A DNA stretch of 64,000 nucleotides, taken from Osedax fenrisi (Eukaryota; Annelida; Polychaeta; Sabellida; Siboglinidae). Under the pieces are notes generated by a model. That model saw only the letters and a list, made by a program, of their open reading frames with translations, made no database searches and was not told the DNA's origin. Within the stretch, counting starts at the first letter, position 1, and the number at the start of each line of letters is the position of its first letter. The DNA lies in contig OZ025240.1 in the NCBI GenBank assembly GCA_964019155.1, positions 19,193,021 to 19,257,020 on the forward strand. Reading direction: 5' to 3'. The translations under genes and the position numbers were made by a program. Shown piece after piece: positions 23,922 through 35,250 of this stretch.

Positions 23922-26374
23922 CAGGGCCGGCTTAAGCATACTATGGGCCCCGGGCAAAAAAAACGCATGGGCCCCATAATAATTTAATAACATATTAAAT
24001 GGGCCATTTTGGCAAAAACTAATATTTATAACTCTTCAATTTTATCATATGTTATCATTATACTAATTATTTTGTAATTTGTTTGTATACTTTAATCAAC
24101 TCCTCATAATAATTTCTTTTCTCGCATATATATTTAGAGCAGTGGTTCCCAACCTTTTTTCACCGTGACCCTTTTTTTATAATTCTTAATTAAAAAATAT
24201 ATCATGACCCAATGACAAATTTTATTTTGTTATTATTATACTTTATTCATAAAATAATCATATAAAAATTAATATACATATATTTAAATATATATTTCCA
24301 TCTTAAATTTTTCTCGACCATAAATCCAATTTGCATATAAAAGCATTTATATTATTTTTTAGAAATTGGATCAGGACCTACACAAAATACTCAATGACCC
24401 ATAGGTTGGGAACCACTGATTTATAGAGTGCATCAATATTTTGTATTACCGCTATTATCTCAATGTAACCTAATTGTAATACTTTTCTGATCGACTTTAT
24501 TCTACAAAGTAATTAGCTCCACGGTTTTCATTATATCGAAGTCTCAAATTCTAAAATTGCATTTTATTGAATAAATACATTGACTCTAGTAATGTAATTT
24601 AAGTTATATTTTAACATATATAATATCATATATACATTATGTAATTATAAGAAGTCCTCTAGAGACTGCACTAACAGAATCTGCTTGCGATCACCATTTT
24701 ATATTCGATAATGCTTTTAATAAAAAATATTATATTCTTCTTTAATCTAGATGTTAATATATTCTTTATATAGTTTGGCTAAATAAATTATATTGATTTG
24801 GGATGAAGGCAAAGAATATTGCTACACTTGTCGAAGATTTAACGGCATTTTTTGCCCAACCAGATTTAAGGAATACACAGTGTAGATATGTGAATCCATA
24901 TTGACAATGGACTATGGTTATTATAATATATTTCATGTCATTGAATCTTCCAGACATATGCTGGCATTTTCATAACTTTGAGCTCTATAATCTATTATAA
25001 TTATATTATTATTGAAAAAATGCTAATAGATCGGTAGCTAAATATTGACCAATTTGATAAATTATAACTGATAAATTATCAGTGATAATGAATCTTAACG
25101 TACAATCGTAAATAGAAGTAAAGTCGTAAATCAATAAATACCTATATAATAACAGTAGGCTATAATACATACCTAACTTGATATAAATAACGATAATATA
25201 TATGGAAGTGAGTACACTGATATATAATATAATATGTTGAATTTTTTATTTCTTCAATTATGTAGTTGTCAGTGATAACTTTAATCACCTATTCTCCAAT
25301 AAGAATATCGCCATTGTGTGTATTTAGTTGTAAATAGATAGATGAGGGTGATGTCAATCTAAATATTCATTTGCAAGTAATAGGTGGATAATTGCAAAAA
25401 TGCCTTTAGTATTATATGTATGTTATATATATATATATATATATATTTATAAATAATATATGTTTCAATAAATATAATATCTTTCTGTAATGATAGTATG
25501 TTGAAAAAGATAATCATTTTATGTACATAATTCCCTTTCATCAATAGACATTATTAACAATACTATAGGAATAACCTAAATCAGAATAATCCTATTTAAA
25601 TTAAAACTATTATATATATATATATATATATATATTATGTGTACTAATACAACTATAATAATATATACACTATGAGAATATACACATTTTATTAATACGA
25701 GCATAAGATAGAGAAAGTTAATTATTTTGAGAAAAATTATTTTGAAAATATCTATTTTTTTAATTACTATAACAATTATAAATCTATATAGAATATCGTT
25801 TTTTTCGTAATTTATAATCAATATAATCCTTTACAAATATCAGAAATCATAGTTAAAATATATATTATAAAATATATTTAATTTTAATAAAAAAAAGTAT
25901 ACTTTTTGTTTTGTAAACTAATTATAGATTTATAAATTGTTAAGATTTAACTATGGTTAATAATACCTTAATACGTTTATAATTTATCACCTTCTAGTTT
26001 ATCAAACAATTATTTATCCATCGGTTTCATACTATTTGATCTAACAATCAGAGATGTGTGAGAATATCTATGTTATCACTATTAGCATGTTCTCCAAAAT
26101 ATTCATGTAGATGTTTCCACCATATCTTCGTGTCAATTTAGAAATTTTTGTACAATTCACTCTTCAAATCGGCCTAAATGACTCATATTTAATTAATTTA
26201 TTATATTATTTTTATTTTTTTAATTAGAATTAATAATATATAAGAAAAATAGTTAAGAACATTTTTTTTTTCATATAAATAGTAAAAAAAAAATGTCACA
26301 AATAATTCATGGGCCCCCCAAAATTTGGGGCCCCGGGCAATTGCCCGATTTGCCCCCCCCTTAAGCCGGCCCTG
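23922..26374. mobile_element. 2.45-kb hAT-type element with perfect 8-bp TSD
   Basis: Left end CAGGGCCGGCTTAAG, right end its exact complement, with GGGCCCCGGGCAA next to both. GGTATTCT flanks both sides (23914-23921 and 26375-26382). CAGGG ends plus 8-bp duplications are hAT hallmarks. The interior is AT-rich with no recognisable transposase, so it is non-autonomous or eroded. The perfect TSD argues for a fairly recent insertion. Confidence 0.88.
24140..24418. mobile_element. 279-bp hAT MITE nested in the larger hAT
   Basis: CAGTGGTTCCCAACCT at left, AGGTTGGGAACCACTG at right, a perfect 16-bp TIR. TSD atttagag (24132-24139) and atttatag (24419-24426) match in 7 of 8. The CAGTGGTTCCCAACC end is that of widespread animal hAT elements of Charlie type. 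Confidence 0.88.
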
Positions 26375-27035
26375 GGTATTCTATTAAAATGGTTTTATCT
26401 TAGTAGGGTTAGTCATAATTTTAAGTATTTTATATGCTCTCTTATTTGATCTACCTCTTGCCATATCTTCATTTTTAGTTATAGGCCTACATTGTTTTTG
26501 TATCTAGTTTTATTTTGATTTTTTCATTAATTTCCCTGTTGCTATTTTAAATCTGGATTGATTTTTTAGGATGAGTTTGAACTCTTCATTTATCACATAT
26601 ATTTACGATTATAGGTGATCCAGTGTTGTTTTTCTTTCGGAATGTACCTGGAGTTGCGCTGTATGTTGAGTGTATCATATTATCTATATAGTTAGTGATT
26701 TAGTGATATCTGTTTAATCTTTATTTATTTGTGATGTATTAGTATATATCTGAAAAGAATCTTCGCCAGATTTTGCCTTCCAGTCACCTAGCAGTCACCT
26801 AGTCACCTATAACAGTAAAATCTTATTTGGATGTAGTCCTACTCGTCATATTTTCCTCAACTAGTTCTTTGAATTTTTCTATTTCTGAATCAAGATATTC
26901 AGATGTAGGTGCGTATACCTATATGATGATTAGATTTATTTGGGTTTGCTGCTAATCTTATTTATATAATTCTGTCCGAGATATATTTAAAATCAAGTAG
27001 GATTATGTGAGCTCTTTCCTGACTAGAAATATAAC
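26375..27035 (-). pseudogene. LINE endonuclease piece
   Basis: The minus strand carries GVIFLVRKEL, a YISDRII.IRLAANP stretch and QIRFYCYR.LGD in shifting frames. This matches the DRII.IRL...YAPT region of LINE endonucleases. It is 5' of the RT piece at 22980-23360, so the hAT split one old LINE. Confidence 0.6.
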
Positions 27036-27465
27036 ACCATTAGGGGAGAGTGCTTTGATATCGACATTCACATAATATCGACACCCTAGAGATCTCCTAA
27101 AATATAATTCTAATCAAATAATAATATATGTATGAAATGTTAATCAATATAATTCTAATTTGTATAAGTATAATTTTTATTTATAATAATTATATTTTTT
27201 AATTATAAATAAAAAACTTATTTTTTCGTTATAATTCAAACAAATAAATTTATGAAATTTTTAAAGGACGTATCGATTAGACAATTATACCTAATTCTCG
27301 ATCATTTAAAAATGTAGGTATTTTAAATATTTAAATGACATCTTATAGTTATAATTATATTTTACAATGTGCCGAAAAGATTGTATATTTTTAATAATTT
27401 GTTACAAAGTTATAAACTTTTACCTAAGTAACACCCATTGTCATACACTTTCACCCTAATTGTAC

Positions 27466-27507
27466 ATAATACCAAAGCCCTTTGGACCCAAAGGGCTTTG
27501 ATAATAC
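27466..27507. mobile_element. 28-bp perfect palindrome with 7-bp direct repeats
   Basis: 27473-27500 is CAAAGCCCTTTGG, AC, then the exact complement. ATAATAC precedes (27466-27472) and follows (27501-27507). Same layout as the 36-bp palindrome at 22.9 kb. Confidence 0.68.
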
Positions 27508-28133
27508 CAAGACATCCTATAACCTTTAAGGCCCGCACACTGAATTAAGATGGCGAAGAAAGATGCCTTCAATTTTAAAATAAACCGGCCTTTTTAATGT
27601 AAATAAATAAAATATTATACTAGATTATCATTTGTATGGATTAATATTATGCATATCGCTATATATTAATATATATATATATACTTTGCTTATAGTTTGT
27701 AAATATTATATGCTTAAAAAATTATAAGTTAAAAAAATTCAATATCAACGAAATAACGACTTTTATTATACTATTATTCTGAAATATTAATAAAATTAAT
27801 TTATATTTTTAAAATAATTTAATAAATCATCACGTTTATGTATTTAAATTAATGATATAGCTATGTATTAATATATATATACTTTTATTAAGTTTATAAA
27901 GGTTCTATTTAAAAAAAACTATAAGTTAAATATATACAATATCAATGAAATAACGTATTTTAATATATTATTATTATGAAATATTAATAAAATTAATTTA
28001 TAAAATATTAAAACTTTAAAAACAATATATATTAAATTGAACTGCCTATATTTAATCATGACTACGATGTAATTACCTCTGTAATACCAATACCTCCTAC
28101 AATCTCCTATAACTGAGGTTATATGAGGTCTTG
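27508..28133. mobile_element. 626-bp TIR element, CAAGAC ends, 7-bp TSD
   Basis: Left CAAGACATCCTATAACCTT and complement of right CAAGACCTCATATAACCTC match in 16 of 19. ATAATAC flanks both sides (27501-27507 and 28134-28140). The interior is AT-rich without transposase. Seven-base target duplications with CA-starting TIRs would fit the P superfamily, but this is only inference. Confidence 0.65.
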
Positions 28134-28880
28134 ATAATACCTCTGTATGTGGTAATCTGTCCCGAATTTTCTATATGCTATCAACGTTAATATACTTCTC
28201 TTATATGGAACATATATATATACTCAGGTTAGCTATCAGATATAAACTAATGTTCATTGATGTGTGTCAATATAACCTCTCTATTCAGGTCATAATCATA
28301 TATATATATTATACGTCTTTATAACTGATATTGAACAACAAATTCTCATAATATATGTTAATTGATTAATATCGTAGTAATAAATATAAAAAATTCATTT
28401 ATAAATGTAATGTTAAATTTATTCGTTTACAAATAATATGATATATCAATAAAATTCTAATATAAATAAACATAATAATAAGTAGTAATATAACATACGA
28501 TAGGAACAACCTCGTGTAGGTACTTGTTGTTCAACCTACTTGTTGTTAGAATACAATATACCACTACAGTTGATATTAAAACTAAACATACACGATTACT
28601 GACTATAGTCTAGTAGTATACTACTACACCATAAATTATGCAACTCATTACATTAATTATTATAATTATAAATATATATATATTTTCGATGTTTGTTCAA
28701 CAGACATATATTTCATAAAATAAGGAGTCTCAAATAGATAGTTATTGTAATATGTTATTTATATCAATTGGTTCGTCTAACTTATATGTTAAGATTATGA
28801 TAATCTTATCCTAAATATATAATGTATATATAATATATGTATGTATATATATGTATTGGGTATACTAGTATATTTATGAT

Positions 28881-28932
28881 GTATTACCTTTGGGTAGCTT
28901 CAAGGTATCTGCCAGAGTACTCTGCAGATGAT
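28881..28932. other. Possible short exon of an unknown gene
   Basis: About 50 bp near 48% GC stands out in AT-rich DNA. On the plus strand, acceptor cttcaag and donor TTTGAG/gtatat bracket YLPEYSADDSSWFE. On the minus strand, SNHEESSAEYSGRYLEAT ends at a gtaata donor. Either could be a small exon, or this could be repeat debris. Strand and function are unknown. Confidence 0.2.
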
Positions 28933-29145
28933 TCTTCGTGGTTTGAGGTATATTGTATTATCTATTATAGATTAACATAAGTGTTATTGGTTTGACTGCT
29001 AAGATACAAGTGAAGTGTTTAATACTAATAATGTGGGCGTGTCTAATTATATATTTAGTTACATATTATATTACAGTTATCTTCTCTAAATTAGTCATCG
29101 AATATATACAATATATTTATTTATATGATCTATATACAAATATAT

Positions 29146-29149
<4 letters not shown>

Positions 29150-29207
<58 letters not shown>
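29150..29207. repeat. TA microsatellite
   Basis: About 55 bp of TA immediately 5' of a SINE copy. Confidence 0.9.
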
Positions 29208-29210
<3 letters not shown>

Positions 29211-29400
29211 AGACACACGAACAGTAAGAAACGTGTCCAAGCCTCATCCGGACCATTAATATAGGTTTAAAAATATATAAAAGTGATCTTATATAATTGT
29301 GTATAAATAAATGATCGACTATACTTAAAACCATGGATGCCTCAACATGAGAGCGGCTTCGAAATATCTCCGACATATCCGCAGACTTCACTTTATAATA
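29208..29400 (+). mobile_element. tRNA-derived SINE, 5'-truncated copy
   Basis: Starts gtcagacacacgaacagtaa and shares with the full-length copy (complement of 49720-50020) the stretches tccggaccattaat, gtgatcttatataattgtgt, aaccatggatgcctcaacat and gcggcttcgaa. Box A is missing. The 3' third has diverged. Confidence 0.8.
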
Positions 29401-29444
29401 TATATAATCAAGTGCATCCCTATGGATGTACGTATATATACGCA

Positions 29445-30500
29445 TATGTGTATGTAAACGTATACTACATATATTTTTTATATATACAGATAGAAAATTA
29501 GATTTATTAATGTTATCTTATTTTTAATTTGTTTCATTGGTTTTGTTAGGTTTCATAAGTTTTTACAGCTGAATTATATGTTAAAGTTAGCCTATAAAAG
29601 CTCGTGCTAGATTATTATTACAAGTTTGTATAGGCTAATTTACAATGATATAATTCCAATAGTATACTTTAAATTAAAATCTTTACATGTATTATAATTA
29701 TAATACAAAATATTATTACAATACTAAATACAAAATTAAAAATATTAAATACAAAATATTTGAAATCTTGCACAATATGTTCGATATAAATATAATTTAT
29801 ACGTTTAATTTATGATAATGTTGTTTTAAATGAATTAAGTATATATTAAAATATCATTACGTGCATAGGAATAGGTATGAAGTCATATATGTCCTATATA
29901 TGATATCAATCATTGAGTATTACTTATCTATGAAAAATATACATTTTTATACGAATCTAAAATTTGTATACGAATTATCTATATTTTGTATACAAAATGT
30001 TTGATAATATTATACACAAGTCTAAAATTCCTCTATGTAAATACTATTATTTTTATTCTGAGTTATTTAATATACAATATAATAATTCTAACAGCCTAAT
30101 ATGTAATATTATGAATGGTTATAATGTGTATGATCATTAATTATTAGGTATAGTTTTAAATATTAATTATATGAATAGAAGCTTGTTGGAGGAATTGGAG
30201 GAATATGCGTATACTTACAATAATATTATATTTAGTTAGATATATATACATTTTATAATTATATATTAAATGAAATATATTTCATATACATATATATATA
30301 TAATTAATTATGAAATAAATGTTTAAATAAATTATAATTGTAAAAATAATTTTATTTACTAAAAACAAAATTTTTATATATATATTTGTCATTAGATATA
30401 CAATATATTGATTGAAATATTTTATATTTCAATTATAAATATAAATATTATAGAATAGTATATTAATAGTATTATTATTATGGTAATATCCCTGAAATTG

Positions 30501-30534
<34 letters not shown>

Positions 30535-30707
30535 TATGAAATTTCATATATATAGATATATTAAATAAAAATATATAGTATACAATTCGAAATTCATATA
30601 AACATTAATGATTACAAATAACTATTAGTATCTGCATGTTTACGATGATATCGGTACATTACATACGCATAATATTAGCATGACATCAGCGATGGTAATC
30701 CGATGTT
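29445..30707. other. AT-rich DNA downstream of USH2A
   Basis: This is the expected 3' UTR and intergenic spacer of USH2A. AT-only stretches, a TA run at 30500-30528, and a possible poly(A) hexamer at 30351-30356 (minus strand). No other gene seen. Confidence 0.45.
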
Positions 30708-30794
30708 TTAGATGTGTGTATCCGTGAACATGGTACAGTGTCTCGTTATGCTGATGGGTCTTTCACTGTCTTCGTAGTCGTATTCTTCTGTGTA
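30708..30794 (-). CDS. USH2A: USH2A e44: terminal exon, PDZ ligand DTHI
   Basis: Acceptor gcgcgtacag, stop TAA at 30708-30710. It encodes YTEEYDYEDSERPISITRHC and TMFTDTHI. Human usherin ends TMFTDTHL, so this is the class I PDZ ligand. The frame stays open upstream of the acceptor, so a longer exon is possible. A possible poly(A) hexamer (AATAAA on the minus strand) is at 30351-30356, about 350 bp below the stop. Confidence 0.9.
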   Translation of the reverse strand, partial: YTEEYDYEDSERPISITRHCTMFTDTHI

Positions 30795-33700
30795 CTGTAC
30801 GCGCCCAAGTATCGTGTTATCGTTATTAGAAGTTGCGGTTTGTAATTTATAATAATGCATAAATATGAATACAAATAGTAGTTTTATTTTTTTTAAAGGG
30901 TTTCGATTTACAATTTTATTTTCTCTTTCTGTACCCATATATATAATAAATTATAATATTAGAGTATATTAGTTATACAAATAAATTAATGTATATATAT
31001 ATATTTGTGTTATAGACATATATGATATTTAGCCTGCCATGAAATTCAAGTAGTAATACAATATTTAATCTCATTTATCTGATTATATATTACCATCAAA
31101 AAGTGCAATTCTAGATATATTATATCAATATAATATATAAAATATAACTAATAAACTAACTTATAGATATTTAAATTAAAATATTTATAATACCGCTACC
31201 GTTACCGCTACCACTAAAACTACCAGTACTACTACCACTGCCATCACTACTACTACTACTATTACTACTACTACGCACACATAAACAGATGATAAGTAGA
31301 TGATGGTAGATATAAACCGCTATGGACTGCAGACAGCTGTTGGAATCAGTGTTCAGCAGACTATGCCACGGTATCTCGTCCGTAACCACCGACAACGAAC
31401 TGTACGACGAATCAGAGAGCGTCTCGTTACGACTATCTAGCGTCGAATACGCAGCTGTGTCCTACGGGAGGACATGGGTTATATTGACATGGAGATAGGC
31501 ATATATGGAGGTAGATAAAGTTATATACATATAGAGGCCCGGCTTTACCTGTTGATATACTTTTATATATATATATCCGTCTAGTACTCCCAGGCATTTA
31601 TAGGTTATAGATTTTCTATACAAATATATATATAAGTAGAAATGGACCATATATTAACTAAGTATTTATTTTGTATATGTTTCAAGTATATATAGAGGGG
31701 CTTGGCGTTGACCAATTATAATTATAATACAATAATTATCGATACTATTCATATATTTTGTACTTATATATTTATATATATAAGAACATGTAAACATAAT
31801 ATTTTCTAATCATGTATTATAATTTATACCATATTGATAACAATATAATTTATAGAAATAAAATTGTAAACATAAAATGTTTACATTTAATTAATTAATT
31901 CATTATTTATAATTAAAAATAATATTTACAATAACAATCTAAAATTTAAAAGTATTGCCAAGGAAATTTAAAATTCTAAGCTTTATGAATACAATTTAAA
32001 AATATAAATTAACATTATAAATTATCGAATTCTCATATTTATACTGGCTTTTATCGTAACGTAAAACCACTATGAAAATTATGATTTATTAAATTAAATT
32101 TCGTACCCCATATTTCATTGTCTCTCGAATTTAATCGCAATTTAAAAAATAGGACTTAGTTATTCTAGACCTTAAGAAAACGCTCAGCTTTACTGCTAAA
32201 CTGGACATCATGTGGTTCTAGAATGTACTCGTCATATACATACACAAATATATATATAAATATGTGTATATATACATATATATAAATAAACAAATAACTA
32301 AACTTAACTTTATATACTTGATATAAATATATAGATATAAAATATATAGAAAAAATAAATATAAACATATATAGATACATATAATTATATAATTATATTA
32401 TAGACAGAGATTAAGATAGTGATATACACAGGATATACACAGAGATAGATGTATACGTTAGCGAACCATGTCGTCGTAGTGTAGATCCGGCGCAGTTTTA
32501 GCGGCGTGCGGGGCGTTATGGTGGTGCGGGGCGTTGTGGTGGTGGGGCGGGGCGTTGTGCAGCTTCAACGGATGCGTGTGACCCACTTGTAGTCGCGACG
32601 CGGAAGGCTGTACCGCTCTACGCACCTCTTCGTGGCTGTCACTTCTCGTGTGTCTTTCTACGCGCATGTAGGTGGGGTGATCGTGGTAATAGTGGTAATG
32701 GTGATGATGATGATAATAGTGGTGATAGTAATTATGATGATAGTAATTGTGAAGGTGATGATAATGGAGCAAATTATATATATATATATATAATATATAT
32801 ATATTTTTATATATATTTTATATATTATATATTAATATACAATATATAATAAGATTTGATATTATAGCTGGACGTAAACCATATTAATAGAACGCACAAC
32901 CACGAGATAGATTACCTAACGCGCATGCTCGTTAACCTCTGGTGGAGCCTCGCGCCATACACAGCACGGCGGTCATGAACAGTACGACCAACGCGAACAC
33001 AGACACCGTAGCGATGAACCACGGCTGCTCGTAGAACCGGGTACGCTGGCGCTTCGATACCGACGCCGTGGTCGTTATCTCGGAGCCCACTTCGCGGTGG
33101 TAGCGATGTGGTTACGTGTACGCGCGCACTATTTACGTATATTTAATAATAATAATAATAATATTTATTAGAGAATTTTAATAATTTTTTTTTCTGTTGA
33201 ATTATAATAATATTTATATAATATTTTCTTATGATTTATATGTAAATATTAGTAAATAATGTAAATTATTCGGGGGATATTTATATTGATGATGAAGTTA
33301 TTATTTAACTAAAATCTAAAATTACAAATTTGAAATACTTGTGCTCGTTTTAATAAAATATATTTAATCAATAATATATTTGTTTAACACTTATGAAATA
33401 TATAATTTTAATAACATTTATTTTAATTAAACAATAATGTAGATAAAAAAGATAATGTTACAATACAAATAGTGAATAACAGTAATATACAGTAATAGTA
33501 ACATACAGTAACAGTAAGATTACAGTAACAGTAAGATACAGTAACAGTAACAGTAACATACAGTAACAGTAACATACAGTAGCAGTAATATACAACATAA
33601 TTAGTGAATACATAAAGAAATTACCTCGTGCATAATGATAATACAACACATACTGATTATTAGAAAGATGAGTATTCTATGAAATACAAACTTGTTGTCA

Positions 33701-35219
33701 ATTCTGTGAGTTGGAAATAAGATTATGTTGGTATAAGAATTTATTTTACGAATATTTTAGTTTTAAGAATTATATTTATAATAAATTGGAATATTATATT
33801 ATTATATTACACTGATTAAACGATAAAGTAGCATTATTAATTATATTTTTATAATTGAAATAATATAATTCTCAAAATTATTAAAATTATTAATGAATAC
33901 ATGCAAACCGAGATATTTTCTTTGTTCTGTATCGTAATATATACTGGGAGTTTCAGCTGAACCTTGAGATGTTAACAGTCGTACTCGGAATATATAGGCT
34001 AGATTATCAAGTGTATAATGTAAGAGTCGAGTAGAAATAGTAATTATATCAAATATAGTACACAGTTAAACAATTTTATAGATTTAATGGGATGAAAATG
34101 ATAATAGGAAAAATGTTAATAATAAACATGAATATATTTAACAATTTTTTCAATCACAAATATTACAAATTATCAAATATTTATAATAATAATTCTTATA
34201 CTTACGGATAAGAAAGTAAATCATAGTTATTATCACTTAATGATAAACATATAGTTGCGCGAAAACACATGACTTGGGCCAAGCACGATACTTTAAAGAT
34301 TACTTTCTATTGTGACAAACCACGCCATAGTTTAGTAACTAACACAATATCCTGGACTGATGGTAGCTGAGCATCTGCGTATCTAGGCCGCTATACTCCA
34401 CCTGATTGTCTTTGTAGAGGATGAACTCTTCTATTTCGGCATTGGCGTGGAAACAATCCTTCCAGTCGATGATTACGGCTTCCGTTCCGGATAACTTTAC
34501 CCTTGGCAGGTGACCTTCTCTGTACTCCGGTTCTGTAGGTCATTATAATAATGTGAAATATATTTATCATTATAATCTTATATAAAGGATTATATTCGGA
34601 TGTAAAATACAATTGATAAAATATAACTTAAATTCTAAAATGGGTGCAATAATTACATGTAGTATACATTCTTACTCTTATATATATTTCTGTAGATTTA
34701 TATCAAATCTACATATATAATAAAGACTAAATTAATCTATTTTTAATAATATTATTGTTATAATAAAAGTAATATATAAATATATATTCAATATTTTTAT
34801 AGAAATATATAAAAGTAATAAAGATAAAATTTTCAAATACTATTTTATAATAATTTATATTTAATAATATTCTATTATTCAAAAAAAAAATGATATTACG
34901 AACTAACTTATTAATTATAATATTAATTATGAACTATTTAATATAATAAAATATAATTTGAATATTAATATTTACTTTAAATATTAAATTAAATTAAGAT
35001 TAGTTATAATGATAATAAATTATATATTATATATTCAGAGGGTTAATATAAGTTCATATCAGTTATTTACTGTATATTTAAAATAATGTGTATTATTAAA
35101 TCAAATTGAATACTTATTAATCAAATACGTATAGTTTCTTGAATTGTATTCAATTGACCAATTGTCATGATATCATTTATTATCATAAATGCTTATAATA
35201 AAACAATTTCAATTACTGA

Positions 35220-35250
<31 letters not shown>

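Larger units (their letters stand above)
27036..28165. mobile_element. Probable larger TIR element starting AGGGGAGAGTGC
   Basis: The left end AGGGGAGAGTGCTTTGATAT resembles the 5.9-7.0 kb family. The right end is less clear (gtaatctgtcccgaat). It contains the palindromic insertions at 27466-28140. Confidence 0.35.

Noticed and set aside
24766..24957. 63-codon minus frame inside the hAT as transposase
   Set aside because: No zinc finger, catalytic or dimerisation motif of hAT transposase recognised; too short.
32458..32772. Single 104-codon minus-strand frame taken as the end of the gene
   Set aside because: Its first part is intronic His/Tyr-rich repeat, and its stop lies just past a donor. 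The conserved C-terminus is in e44 at 30708.
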